Position numbers and translations under genes: made by a program. Source: Kofleriaceae bacterium (GTDB taxonomy: Bacteria > Myxococcota_A > Polyangia > Haliangiales > Haliangiaceae). Taken from it: 64,000 bases of DNA. Location: contig JACKDR010000006.1 in the NCBI GenBank assembly GCA_020633495.1, positions 248,001 through 312,000 of the forward strand, read 5' to 3'. The notes under the pieces were generated by a model, which was not told the DNA's origin, did not search any database, and worked only from the letters and a program-made list of their open reading frames with translations. Shown here piece by piece: positions 27,777-45,580 of this stretch. Position 1 is the first letter of the stretch. Each line of letters opens with the position of its first letter.

Positions 27777-28244
27777 ATGGCCGACCGCAAGGATCCGCTT
27801 CCCGCTTTCTGCTTCAAGGTCACGATCACGATCGCCGGTGCCGGCGAGAACGAGGCGTTCTTCAAGAGCGTCGGCGGGATCAAGATCGAGAGCGAGGTCG
27901 TCGAGTACAAGTCGGCGGGCGTCAACCACGCGACGTACAAGCTGCAGGGCGGGACCAAGTGGTCCAACATCGTCCTCAAGCGCGGCTTCACCGACGCCGC
28001 CGGCGGCGACGCCCTGACCAACTGGCGCAAGGCCTGGACCCTGGCCGACAACAGCCGGGCGCGGACCCGCGCCACGGTCACGGTCACCCAGCTCAACACC
28101 AAGCTGGACCCGGTGAAGACCTGGACGATCATCGAGGCGTGGCCGGTCAAGTGGGAGCTGGCGGACCTCGACGCCTCGAAGAGCGAGGTGTCGATCGAGA
28201 CCCTCGAGATCGCGCACCACGGCATCCAGGAGCTGGTGGGCTGA
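27777..28244 (+). CDS. Inner tube protein (gp19/Hcp-like fold)
   Basis: This 155-residue protein begins MADRKDPLPAFCFKVTI and has the standard eCIS tube features: an F-x-S-V-G-G-[IL] motif (FFKSVGGIKIESEVVEYK), LKRGFTDAAGGDALTNWRKAW, and a final EIAHHGIQELVG strand. Such subunits stack as hexameric rings to form the rigid inner tube (Afp1/Afp5 type). The gene follows sheath 2 by 45 bases and precedes the giant Ala-rich gene by 4 bases. Confidence 0.9.
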   Translation: MADRKDPLPAFCFKVTITIAGAGENEAFFKSVGGIKIESEVVEYKSAGVNHATYKLQGGTKWSNIVLKRGFTDAAGGDALTNWRKAWTLADNSRARTRATVTVTQLNTKLDPVKTWTIIEAWPVKWELADLDASKSEVSIETLEIAHHGIQELVG

Positions 28245-28248
28245 AGCG

Positions 28249-31200
28249 ATGACCACCGTCGGGAACACCGGCGCTGCCGCCAGCGAGCCCCGCGCGCTGG
28301 CCTCCGCGCTGTCGGCGTCCACGCCGTTCGCCGGTCGCGCCGCGTCCGCGGCGCTGCACGCGTCCGAGCGTCACGTCGATCGCTGGGCGCCCGAGCGCGA
28401 CGCGACGTCGCGGTCGCGCGGCCTCGGCACGCTGGCGTTCGCCGACCGGCTGCTCAAGCCGTGGCTCGCCGCGGCGCAGTCGTCGCGGCCGCGCGGCCGG
28501 ACGATCGACCGCACGACGCCGTCGGTGTCGTGGCTGTTCCCGCGTCCCTGGTATCAGGACGAGCTCGACTGGGCGGCCGCCGAGCGCGAGGCCGAGGGCC
28601 AGTCGCAGGCCGGCGTCCTCACGACCCGCGGCACGTACCTGGCGCAGCCCGCCGGCATGGCGCCGCGCAGCGTCCAGCACGCGGTGGTCCGCCCGCCGGG
28701 CGCCGCGGCCGCCGCGGCCGGTGACGAGGGCACGGAGCGTGGCGAGCGTCGCGTCGCGACGCCCGATCTCGCCTACGTCGCGCCCTCGATGGCGCCGAGC
28801 GCGGCGTGGCCGACCACCGTCGGCGCGCGCGCCGCGCGTGGCCTGGGGCCGTCGCCGGCGTCGACCGGGGCAGGGGCCGCCATCGGCGGCGCCGGGCTCG
28901 CCGCCGCGATGCGCGCCGCGCCGCAGGCGCTGCGCGCGCTGCGCGCGTGGAGCGCCGAGGTCCCGTTCGCCGCGGCCCAGGCGGCCGAGCTCGTCGCCGG
29001 CACCGTCGCGTCGGCCGAGCGCGCCGGGCTCGCCGCGCAGTCGCCGCTGCTCGAAGGCCTGGCCTACGTCGCTCCGTCGGAGATCGCCGCGGCGTCGCAG
29101 CCGGGGCCGCAGCTCGCGCACCGCCCGAGACCGTCGCGCCGCTGGCGCGCCGCGCCCAGCTCGCCGCGGTCCAGGGCGCCGCGCGGCCGCGAGGTCGCGC
29201 CGACGTCGGCCCCGAACGCGCCGCAGCTGCCGCAGCTGGCCGCGCTGTACCAGGCCGAGCAGGCCCGCGCCGCCGCGCAGGTGCGCGAGGCGTCGCCGGC
29301 TCCGGCCGCGCCGTCGAGCGAGGTCGCCGCAGCCGCCGCGACCAGCGCGCCGACGCCCGCCGAGGGGCGTGGCCACGCCGTCGTCTCCCGCCGGGGCCGC
29401 GCCGAGCGCGGTCGCCGCGCCGACGTCGGCTGGCTGCTCGCTCGCCGCGGTGGCCCAGGCCGCCGCGGGCTCGCCTGCGCTCGCCGGCTCGCTGCGGTCG
29501 CTCGAGCTGGTCACCCGTGCTGCGCGCTCGGCGGCGGGCTCGCGCCGGTCTCGGGGCCGCGGGTCGCGTTGCCGCCGGTCTCGGCGGTGCGCTGACCGGG
29601 ATCGAGGCCGCAGGCGCCGCGTTCGGCGTCCCGTCGGCGCCGACCAGGCTCGTCGGGGCTCGCGACCTCGCGCGCTCGCTGGTCGCGCCGGGTGCGGGCG
29701 CCGCGCCGACGGCGTCGCCGGGCGCCGCGACCGGACCGGCCACCCGCGCCGTGCCGCGCTTCGCGCCGGTGTGGACCGCGCCGGCCGCCGGGCCGCGCGC
29801 CGCGACCCAGCTCGACACGCCGTCGCTGGCCGCGGTGGCCGCGACGCGCCCTGCCGCCATCGATCACCTCGGCTGGGCCGATCGCTGGCTGCGCGCTTCG
29901 CCGGCGCCTCGCCGGCGTCGCTGCAGACCCACGACGAGGTCTCCGGAGCGCGCGCCGCAGCTCGGCGCCGCCGCGCGCGGCCGATCTTCGTCGCGCCGTC
30001 GCTGGCCGCCGCGTCGTCGCCCGCCGCCCAGCCGTCGAGCCCGACCGCTGGTCGCGCCGGCCCCGGCGAGGTCCTGCGCTTCGCCGACGACGAGGCCACC
30101 CCGGACGCCGTCTTCCAGGCCATCGCGCGCGCCGCGCGGCAGCGGCAGGCGTCCCGCCCTGGTGCCCCTGACCCCGGCCGCGTCGCCGGGCCGCGCCACC
30201 GCGGACGTCGCCGCGCCGGCCGTCGCGCCGTCGCCGGTCGCCGCCGCCGCGCCGACCCTGACGCTCGCCGATCGCCTGGTCCGCTCGACGCCGTCGGCGC
30301 CGGCCGCCGGGCTGCACGCCGGCCTGGCGTCGTCGCCGATCGCGCCCGCGCTCGCCGGCATGCTGTCGCTGCCGTCGGCGCCCACCTTCGACCCGCGCGC
30401 GTTGCACCCGACGTCGCTGTTGTCGGCGTTCGTCTCCGCGCGCGCTCGACGCGACCCCCGGCGAGGCCTTCGCGGCCGGCGCGGCGCCGGCCATCGGCGC
30501 GGCGCGCGCGCCGTCGCAGTCGCTGGTCACGCCGCCGACCACGGCCGCGCTCGCCGGCGACGTCACCGTCGACAGCGCCCTGGCCGCGCGCGCGCCTGGC
30601 GCGGGCGCTGGTCAGCCCGGATCGCGCGGCCGTGCCCGCCGGTGGCGCCGCGGCGACCCCCCGCGACCACGTCGCCGGGCATCGCGTCGGTGCGGTCGTC
30701 GCTGCTGGCGCGTCGCTGGGCCTCGGCCGACGCCGCGGCGCCGGCGTCAGGCGCGCCGTCTCCTTCCGGCGCGCCGTCGATCGCATCGTCGGGCGCACCG
30801 TCGGGCGCACCGACGGGCACGCCGTCGCTCGAGGCGGCGGCGGTCGCGCCCTCGCCCGGCGCGCCGACCGCGACCCCGTCGATGGCCGCCGGCGCGTCGC
30901 CGGTGGTGGCGTCTCCCGAGCTCGCGCTGCCCGGCGTCGGGCCGCTGGCTTTGCACGCGCCCCTGCGCGACGTCACCGGCTGGTCGGCGCGCCCCGGTCA
31001 GACCGCGGGCCGCGCGCACGATCTCGCGGTGTCGCGCGAGCGCGCCGCCGCCGATCTGTCGTTCGACTTCGTGACCCCCGAGATGGTCCTGGCCGCCCAG
31101 GTCTACGGCTTCGGCGCCGTCGAGGCCGCGCAGGCGGCCCGGCTGGCGGTCGAGGGACCGAGCAGCCTGTCGGCGATGGCCAGCGCCGTCGACCTGACCC

Positions 31201-32916
31201 TGCTGCGTGGCATGGACGTCGCCGACGACGTGCGCGCGACCGCGGCCCGGACGTCGCCGTCGGGCGTGCGCCCGTCGGACGCGCCGGCGTCGCTGCCGTC
31301 GGCCGCGCTGTCGTCAGGTGCGCTGCCGTCGGCGGTGGTGCCGGGCACCGCGCCCACGTCCGACGCGATCGCGCCGAACGTCGCGGCGCCCGCGGCGGCG
31401 TCGCCGGCCGCCGCCGCGCTGACCGGGCGCTCGCGCCCCGCTCGACGCGCCGCCGTCGCCGTCGCAGGCCGAGGCGCCCGCGACCTCGTTCGGCGTCGGT
31501 CGCCGCATGCCGCGCGGCGCGTTCCTGTGGCCGGCCGGTGCCGTCGCCGCGCTCGGCATGCGCGCCCAGCTGCCCGAGGGCGCCGCCACCCTGCCGCTCG
31601 CCGCGCTCGAGATCCTCGCCGCCGGCGCGGTCGCCGACATGTCCACCCTGGTGGCGCCGCGGCGCCGCGACGGTGACGACGGCGCCGCGGTCGGTGCACC
31701 TGGCGTCGCGCCCGCATCCCGCCCCGGTGCGCGCCTCGGCGCACAGGCCCCCGCGCTCGAGGTCGTCGCGGGCGCCGCCGCTCCGACCCCGATCGCCGGC
31801 ACCGGCGCCGCCGCCGCCGACGAGCTCGCCGCCGCCGACCTCGGCGCGCCGGACATCGCCGCCGCGCGCGCGCCGACGCCCCCGCGACCGCCCCGACCGG
31901 CGTCGCGGCCGGGTCTCGACCGCGGCCGCGCCGCGCGAGGCCGCCGAGCTCGCCGCGTCGTACGGCCTGCCGCCGTCGCAGCGGGCGCGGTTCGAGTCGG
32001 TCTACCTCACCCTGTCGCGCAGCTCCGAGGGCGCGTCGCTGTCGCCGTCGGTGCGCGCGGCGCGGGCCCTGGCCGTGGCGTCGCGGGCCGACGGAGGCCG
32101 CGACGCGGCGCCGGCGACCGCGCGCGAGCGCGCCCTCACCGCGTGGTCGGCGCTGCCCGTGATCTTTCCCGGCGGCGCCACCGAGACCGGCGGCCCGGGT
32201 GCGACGGACGGCGCCGCGCGGCGGCCGGCAGCCCCGCCACGCTGGCGGCGCCGTCGAGCCTGGCCCGCCTGGCGCCGTCGCCGACGTACACCGCGCCCAG
32301 CGCGCCCGGCGCGGCCCACCCGGCGTTCACGGCCGATCCCGGCACGCTGCCCGTGCACCGCGCCATCGCCGACGAGATGGGCGGCGAGACCGCGATCACC
32401 GCCGAGATGCGCCCCGGCCTGGCCGCGCTGTCGGCGCGCGCCGGCGAGGCCCTGAGCTCCTTCGTCCGGCCCACCGGCCCCGAGCTGCGCGCGACCTCGT
32501 CGGGCGCGGCCCGCGCGCCGTCGGCCCGCGCCGCCCAGGCGGCGGCGCCCACCGCACAGGAGCTGGTCCGCACCGGCCGCAGCTTCAGCCGCGTCGGCGG
32601 CGGCGAGGTCGAGATCCCGTCGTGGTTCGAGTCGGCGGCCCGGCAGATGCTGTCGCAGCGCGGTGGCGCCGCCGAGGGCATCTCGATGGCCGAGCTGACC
32701 CTGATCGCCAGCGCGCCGGCCACGTCGGTGGCGGCGGCGACTCGCGGCCACTCCGCGACCCCGGCGCCGTCGGCGCCGGGCGGTGGCGGTGGTGGCGGCG
32801 GCGGCGGTGGCGGTGGTGACAAGAAGGACGTCGAGCAGGAGGCGCAGAAGCTCTACGCCGAGATCCTGCGGATGTTCGAAGACGCGCGGCAGCGCAGTGG
32901 AGATCCCTGGACATGA
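28249..32916 (+). CDS. Giant Ala-rich eCIS protein (frame-switching as sequenced)
   Basis: I read a single gene of about 1,555 codons. It starts at the ATG at 28249 (MTTVGNTGAAASEPR) and ends at 32916 in the same frame. In between the Ala/Pro/Ser-rich coding frame moves between all three frames about ten times (for example near 29130, 29370, 29590, 29900, 31490, 31930 and 32200), so indels are likely. The N-terminal 150 residues contain WLFPRPWYQDELDW and two LAYVAPS motifs. The C-terminus has VEIPSWFESAARQML, GISMAELTLIAS, a run of 13 Gly and a final helix (DVEQEAQKLYAEILRMFEDAR). A comparable C-terminal pattern is, to my recollection, found in hypothetical proteins of other eCIS. It may be a tape-measure or scaffold component; function is not established. 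Confidence 0.55.
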
Positions 32917-33383
32917 GCTTCTCGACCGACCCCACCGCCAAGCTCAAGATCCTCAGCCTCGATGAAGGCAACGCCGAGGTCGTGGTCGCGCAGTTCAACC
33001 CCAAGGAGCTGCAGATCGACAAGACCGTGCCGTGGCAGAAGCACAAGGACTCCAAGTCGGACAGCCCGCACCTGGAGTTCACGGGCGGCGAGCCGATGGC
33101 GATGTCCTTCGAGCTGCTGTTCGACGCCTCGGAGGCCGCCAACGGCGACATCCAGAAGCAGATCGACAACCTGCTCAAGCTGGCGCGGATCATCGAGGAC
33201 AAGAAGCGCCCCCACCACATCCAGATCATCTGGGGCGACGCCGCCAACCTGCCCGAGTTCAAGGGCGTGATCGAGTCGGTGTCGACCAAGTACCAGATGT
33301 TCTCGAAGACCGGGAAGCCGCTCCGCGCGATCGCGACGGTGAAGTGCAAGCAGGCCAGCGAGCTGTCCTTCAAGAAGAAGTGA
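32913..33383 (+). CDS. Tube initiator/CIS_tube protein lacking a LysM domain (Afp7-like N-domain)
   Basis: The ATG at 32913 overlaps the preceding stop (ATGA). The 156-residue product contains AKLKILSLDEGNAEVVVAQFNPKEL, a DSPHLEFTGGEPMAMSFELLFD motif and VIESVSTKYQMFSKTGKPLRA. This is the N-terminal domain of Afp7/Pvc7-type proteins, which links the spike hub to the first tube ring. In many eCIS this domain carries a C-terminal LysM domain; none is present here, because the protein ends at FKKK directly after the core domain. It is cotranscribed with hub and spikes. Confidence 0.8.
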   Translation: MSFSTDPTAKLKILSLDEGNAEVVVAQFNPKELQIDKTVPWQKHKDSKSDSPHLEFTGGEPMAMSFELLFDASEAANGDIQKQIDNLLKLARIIEDKKRPHHIQIIWGDAANLPEFKGVIESVSTKYQMFSKTGKPLRAIATVKCKQASELSFKKK

Positions 33384-33403
33384 CCCCGAAGGTCAGGTGA
33401 TCC

Positions 33404-34519
<1,116 letters not shown>

Positions 34520-34523
34520 GCCG

Positions 34524-35246
34524 GTGCGCGCGGGTGGACCACGGGTGCCGTCGGGCGACATGGCCCTGGCCGGGGTGCACTACGCCAAGGTCACCCAGAA
34601 CAAGGACGACGAGGGCCTCGGCCGGGTCAAGATCCAGCTGCCGTGGCTCGACAACGGCACCGCCGATCAGACCGCGTGGGCGCTGATCGCGGCGCCGATG
34701 GGCGGCGACAAGTTCGGCTGGTACACGCTCCCCGAGGTCGGTGACATCGTCGCGGTGATGTTCCTGTCGGGCGACATCGCGCACCCGGTCGTGCTCGGCG
34801 GCGTGTGGAGCAAGACCGACACGCCGCCCGAGCCCAACGAGGACGGCAAGAACGACTTCCACGGCTTCAAGAGCCGCGCCGGCGCCCGCTTCGTCATGGA
34901 CGACTCGTCCAAGGGCAAGGTCTACTTTGCCGACAAGAGCGACAAGAACGTCCTCGTGATCGGCGACTTCAGCTCGGGTGGCTCGGGCGGCAACGCCAAG
35001 GGCGCCTCGACGCCGGCGCCGATCAGCGGCTCGCCGAGCGGCGGCGTCTCGCTGTGCGCCGACAGCGGCAAGCTCGACATCACCGCCAAGGGCAAGCTCA
35101 ACGTCGAGGCCCAGAACATCGAGATCACCTCGAAGACGGACGTCGACGTCAACGCGGGCGGCAACGCCAACCTCAAGGGTGGCCTCGGCAACGTCAACGC
35201 CGGCTCCGGCATCAAGGCCGAGGGCTCGCAGACCAAGATCAACTGA
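34524..35246 (+). CDS. Spike protein 1 (gpV/gp5-like OB fold and beta-helix)
   Basis: Start at a GTG at 34524; the ATG at 34560 (MALAGVHYAKV) is equally possible. The 240-residue protein has an OB-fold with TQNKDDEGLGRVKIQLPWLDN, YTLPEVGDIVAVMFLSGDIAHPVVLGGVW and NDFHGFKSRAGARFVMDDSSKGKVYF. These match the baseplate assembly protein V/gp5 N-domain. Repeating short strands follow (KLDITAKGKLNVEAQNIEIT) that should form a triple-stranded beta-helix. There is no lysozyme domain and no PAAR motif. Confidence 0.85.
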   Translation: MRAGGPRVPSGDMALAGVHYAKVTQNKDDEGLGRVKIQLPWLDNGTADQTAWALIAAPMGGDKFGWYTLPEVGDIVAVMFLSGDIAHPVVLGGVWSKTDTPPEPNEDGKNDFHGFKSRAGARFVMDDSSKGKVYFADKSDKNVLVIGDFSSGGSGGNAKGASTPAPISGSPSGGVSLCADSGKLDITAKGKLNVEAQNIEITSKTDVDVNAGGNANLKGGLGNVNAGSGIKAEGSQTKIN

Positions 35247-35248
35247 CC

Positions 35249-38308
<3,060 letters not shown>

Positions 38309-38480
38309 CGGCCGGGCGACGGCGTCGCGGCGGCGTCGCACCGCGTCGCGCGTGCGCGATCCGCGCCGCTTCGGCGCGGCGATCGGGTGTCACGAACGGG
38401 TCCGGAGTGTCTCCCGCCAACCGTCCGGAGTGATCGCGACGAGCCCTGCAAGATGCTCGGAGGATTGCCGGCCCCACGCG

Positions 38481-38510
38481 TTGACGCTGCCTCGACCCCC
38501 CACCTAGGAT
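38481..38510 (+). promoter_or_regulatory. Candidate promoter for the baseplate gene group
   Basis: TTGACG at 38481-38486 and TAGGAT at 38505-38510 are separated by 18 bases. They lie 43 bases before the zinc-ribbon gene, in the 245-base gap after the giant spike gene. The rest of the gap 38309-38480 holds nothing I recognise. It would allow the zinc ribbon, gp25 and baseplate genes to be expressed separately from the spike genes. Confidence 0.5.
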
Positions 38511-38553
38511 TACGCGGGCTTCGGGGCAAGACCACGATCGAAAGGACTCGACG

Positions 38554-38739
38554 GTGGACGAGGAAGAGCTCATCGCCTGGCAGGACGTGCTCGACCAGAT
38601 CGCAGCAGGGCGACCCGCTGATCTGGCGTGTCCCTTCTGTCGTCATCGTCCGCTCGCGATCGAAGAGACCGAGGGCACGACGAAGATCTCGTGCGTCAAG
38701 TGCGGCAAGTTCATCCAGGGGCGCTTCGCGCCGCAGTGA
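38554..38739 (+). CDS. Small zinc-ribbon protein of the baseplate operon
   Basis: A GTG start at 38554 with AAAGGA seven bases upstream gives 61 residues. The protein has an acidic N-terminal helix (MDEEELIAWQDVLDQIAAG) and a zinc ribbon made of CPFCRHRP and CVKCGKF. It is followed 41 bases downstream by gp25. The position is where classical loci encode the PAAR tip or other small proteins, but no PAAR pattern is present. Function unknown. Confidence 0.65.
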   Translation: MDEEELIAWQDVLDQIAAGRPADLACPFCRHRPLAIEETEGTTKISCVKCGKFIQGRFAPQ

Positions 38740-38780
38740 TCGCGGACCACCTCTGACCCGCAACGCTCCTTCAAGGATCC

Positions 38781-39191
38781 ATGGCAACCGATCGAGACTT
38801 CCTCGGCAAGGGCTGGCGCTTCCCCGTCGCGGTGAACCTCACCGGTGGCGTGTCGACCTCGGCCTTCGAGGAGAACGTTCGCGAATCGATCTTCGTCATC
38901 CTCGGCACCGCGCCGGGCGAGCGGGTCAACCGCCCCGACTTCGGCTGCCGCATCCACGATCTGATCTTCGCGCCCAACAACGACGTCACCGCGGCGCGCG
39001 CCGCGCACTACTGCGAAGAGGCGATCTACCTGTTCGAGCGCCGCATCGAAGAGGTCAAGGTCAAGGCCGAGCCCAACGCCGACGAGCCCAACCGGCTCGA
39101 CATCCGCATCGTCTACAAGATCGCCGGCAAGTCCGACAAGAAGAACCTCGTCTTCCCCTTCTACCTCCTCAAGGAGGAAGAGGGTCAGTAG
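38781..39191 (+). CDS. Baseplate wedge protein gp25-like (Afp9-type)
   Basis: The 136-residue product has the clear gp25/GPW features. It opens FLGKGWRFPVAVNLTGGVSTS, continues VRESIFVILGTAPGERVNRPDFGCRIHDLIFAP, and ends in an ERRIEEVKVKAEP strand-turn. In T4, Afp and T6SS (TssE) this protein nucleates sheath assembly at the baseplate. A GC-rich inverted repeat (GCGCGCGCC with GGCGCGCGC, about 39198-39218) lies between it and the next gene. Confidence 0.9.
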   Translation: MATDRDFLGKGWRFPVAVNLTGGVSTSAFEENVRESIFVILGTAPGERVNRPDFGCRIHDLIFAPNNDVTAARAAHYCEEAIYLFERRIEEVKVKAEPNADEPNRLDIRIVYKIAGKSDKKNLVFPFYLLKEEEGQ

Positions 39192-39251
39192 CCCTCGCGC
39201 GCGCCTCGGCGCGCGCCTCCGCCCGCTTCACCCGGGGGCCAGAGCGTCACC

Positions 39252-42283
<3,032 letters not shown>

Positions 42284-42284
<1 letters not shown>

Positions 42285-43165
42285 TGGTGGCCGAGCTCCA
42301 CAGCCGCCGCGTGGTCAAGGTCCCCGACGTCGCGGGGCGGCCGCTCGACAAGGCCAAGATCCTCCTCGAGGACGCCAGCCTGGGCAACGTCGTCGTCCTG
42401 TTCCGCGAGAGCTACGAGGACCACGACACCGTCCTCGAGCAGAAGCCGTCACGCGGCCAGATGGTCTACGAGGGCGCCGAGGTCACGCTGTGGATCGCGC
42501 GGCGCGGCTACCTCGAGCACCTGCCGGCGATCTACCGCCGCTCCGACGCGGTCGGCCGCAACATCGTCCGCGACATGTGCTTCCTGTTCGAGCACATGTT
42601 CGGCTCGGTGGAGCGCACGCTCGAGCACGGCGCGCGGTTCTACGATCCGCACGAGTGCCCGCCCGAGTTCATCACCTGGCTGGCCGGGTGGACCGCGTTC
42701 GTCGTCGATCTCGACTGGCCGGAGAGCAAGAAGCGGGCGCTGATCAAGCGCGCCGTCGACCTCTACCGGATCCGTGGCACCAAGCGGGCGCTGGCGCTGT
42801 TCCTCAAGCTGTTCACCGGCTACGAGCCGGACATCGAGGAGAACACCTGGCCGTTCAAGGGCTTCCGGGTGGAGAGCGAGGCGCGCATCGGCCTCGACTC
42901 GGTGATCCTGCCCCCGGTCAACCTGGCGCACTGCTTCGTCGTCACGATGCCGATCAAGTTCAAGGACGTGACGCCCGAGCTGGTGATCCGGATCCACCAG
43001 ATCATCCAGATGGAGCGGCCCGCGCACACGCACTACTACCTGAGGTTCCACGAGGAGGAGGGCGAGGTCGAGCTCCGCGAGTTCTTCGCGATCGGCCTGC
43101 GCTCCGGCATCGGCATCGGCGCCGAGGTCACTGCGGCCATCGAAGGCGAGCCCGAGGGAGCCTAG
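42284..43165 (+). CDS. Tail protein I-like baseplate protein with N-terminal PASTA domain
   Basis: The ATG at 42284 overlaps the upstream TGA. Residues 1-65 read KVPDVAGRPLDKAKILLEDA, then VLEQKPSRGQMVYEGAEVTLWIA, a complete PASTA domain. Residues 70-293 are the tail protein I/GpI type: YLEHLPAIYRR, FLFEHMFGSVERTLEHGARFYDPHECPPEFITWLAGWTAF and KRALIKRAVDLYRIRGTKRAL. PASTA domains bind muropeptides or beta-lactam-like ligands in kinases and PBPs; here the domain may bind envelope material or act as a structural module. The protein completes the baseplate wedge (Afp12-like). Confidence 0.8.
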
Positions 43166-43186
43166 GCAACGCCTGCGGAGAGGACC

Positions 43187-44719
43187 ATGAGCGAGCAAGG
43201 ATACAAGCGCATCAACTTCTTCAAGGGGTTCCTCACCACCGAGAAGGACTGGAACGACGCCGAGAAGTACCACATCGACAAGCGCATGCTGCACAACCGC
43301 GTGCTGCACGCGCCGGGCGTGGTCTTCGGCTACGGCGGCGAGCTCCGGGTCGGCGCGCGGGCCCGCGGTGATCTCTCCGTCGAGATCCAGAACGGCTGCG
43401 CCATCGACGGCGAGGGCCACGACCTCGTCCTCTTCGACGCCGCGATCAAGAACATCAACCCCGAGGAGTTCCGGCTGCCGCAGACGATCTACGTCGTCGC
43501 GCGCTACTACGAGGAGCTCACCGACTTCATCGCCTACAAGGAGAACCTCGAGTACAAGGGGCATCGCCGGGTGATGGAGGGCTGCAAGATCGAGCTGTCG
43601 CAGACCGAGCCGGACATCAACCGCGAGATCGAGCTGGCGCGCATCTACCTCGAGAAGGGCGCCAACCGGGTCCGCGACGCGCGCGATCCGGCCGACCCGC
43701 GGGCCAACGAGATCGACCTGCGCTTCGTGCCGCACGCCGGCGTCGCCGGCTCGTTCCTGGCGCCGTCGCTGCGGCTGCGCATGGAAAACCTGATGTGGCA
43801 GATCCGCAAGGCGGCGCTGGAGTACACCCGCCGCGGCGTCATCGGCGCCCACGACGTGGTGCAGGCGGTCAACACCGCGCTGATGCTCAACGCCACCTAC
43901 CAGATCGACATGCGGAACGTCTTCGACATCTTCCACCTGATCGTGGAGTGCGAGGGCGAGATGGCCCTCGACGTCGACGTCCACCACCCGATCATCGCCC
44001 AGAAGAAGGAGTTCTCGGAGTTCCGGCGCCACGTCGAGATCCTCCGGGGCCTGCTGGCCGAGGGGAAGAACAACCTCGAGGCGTTTGGCAACCTGCTGGC
44101 CTACCAGAACAAGGCCAACGACATCGCCACCGCCGCGGTCGCCGGCGAGAAGGCCGTGATCGAGGCGCCGGTCGAGAAGAAGGAAGAGGCGCCCAAGGCC
44201 GCGGACATCAAGGACTGGGAGGGCGTCAAGACGTTGCCCAACCCCAAGGACACGATGGACCTCGAGGGCCTGACCTGGCTGATGGTCGACGAGATCGACA
44301 TCCTCAACAAGGACTCCGAGGAGAAGCACGCCCTCCAGATCAAGGAGGCCAAGGACAGCTACCGGTCGCGCCAGAAGCTCAAGTACCCCGACGGCACGAC
44401 GATCGAGGCGACCGGGCGCGCCCACGTCGGCGGCTACACCGAGTACAAGATCATGAACCTCACCGCCGGCCGCCCGGTGGTGATCCTGCGCCGCATGGAC
44501 TACGTCTACGGCGACTACGAGCTCGAGTACTTCGTCAACGGCAAGTCGGTCGGCGTGGTCGCCTGCAACGGCACCGACCGCGTCCACCGCTGGCGCAACT
44601 GGCCGTTCCTGATCGCGGCCGAGCACATCACCGACTCGACGTTGACGATCAAGCAGTCGGCGGTCACCGCCGGCCGCGACGTCAACCTCTTCCACATCTG
44701 GGTCTACCAGCCCAAGTGA
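43187..44719 (+). CDS. Baseplate/fibre-type eCIS protein of unknown function
   Basis: The 510-residue protein begins YKRINFFKGFLTTEKDWNDAEKYHIDKRMLHNRVLHAPGVVFG. Its N-terminal 160 residues resemble the baseplate-attachment region I recall from other eCIS proteins that start with FFxGxLTxxDW. The middle (about 190-330) is helical, and a Lys/Glu-rich linker (EAPVEKKEEAPKAADIKDW) follows. The C-terminal 110 residues are strand-rich (TIEATGRAHVGGYTEYKIMNLT) and could be a receptor or carbohydrate-binding domain. It is last in the baseplate operon and is a candidate for the tail fibre or its anchor. No trimeric fibre repeats are visible. Confidence 0.6.
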   Translation: MSEQGYKRINFFKGFLTTEKDWNDAEKYHIDKRMLHNRVLHAPGVVFGYGGELRVGARARGDLSVEIQNGCAIDGEGHDLVLFDAAIKNINPEEFRLPQTIYVVARYYEELTDFIAYKENLEYKGHRRVMEGCKIELSQTEPDINREIELARIYLEKGANRVRDARDPADPRANEIDLRFVPHAGVAGSFLAPSLRLRMENLMWQIRKAALEYTRRGVIGAHDVVQAVNTALMLNATYQIDMRNVFDIFHLIVECEGEMALDVDVHHPIIAQKKEFSEFRRHVEILRGLLAEGKNNLEAFGNLLAYQNKANDIATAAVAGEKAVIEAPVEKKEEAPKAADIKDWEGVKTLPNPKDTMDLEGLTWLMVDEIDILNKDSEEKHALQIKEAKDSYRSRQKLKYPDGTTIEATGRAHVGGYTEYKIMNLTAGRPVVILRRMDYVYGDYELEYFVNGKSVGVVACNGTDRVHRWRNWPFLIAAEHITDSTLTIKQSAVTAGRDVNLFHIWVYQPK

Positions 44720-44729
44720 CGTCCGATGA

Positions 44730-44750
44730 CCCGGGGGTTGGGCCCCCGGG
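44730..44750 (+). terminator. GC hairpin at the end of the structural operon
   Basis: CCCGGGGG and CCCCCGGG form an eight-base-pair stem with a TTGGG loop, 11 bases after the stop of the 510-residue gene. No T run follows, so termination strength is uncertain. Confidence 0.45.
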
Positions 44751-44767
44751 GCCCTCGGGGGTAAGAT
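44738..44767 (+). promoter_or_regulatory. Candidate promoter of the FHA gene group
   Basis: TTGGGC at 44738-44743 and TAAGAT at 44762-44767 with an 18-base spacer lie 27 bases before the first FHA gene. The -10 form TAnnAT recurs in this window. The -35 overlaps the loop of the preceding hairpin. Confidence 0.35.
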
Positions 44768-44794
44768 AGAGCCCCGCGATCGTCCGAGCCGCCC

Positions 44795-45576
<782 letters not shown>

Positions 45577-45580
<4 letters not shown>

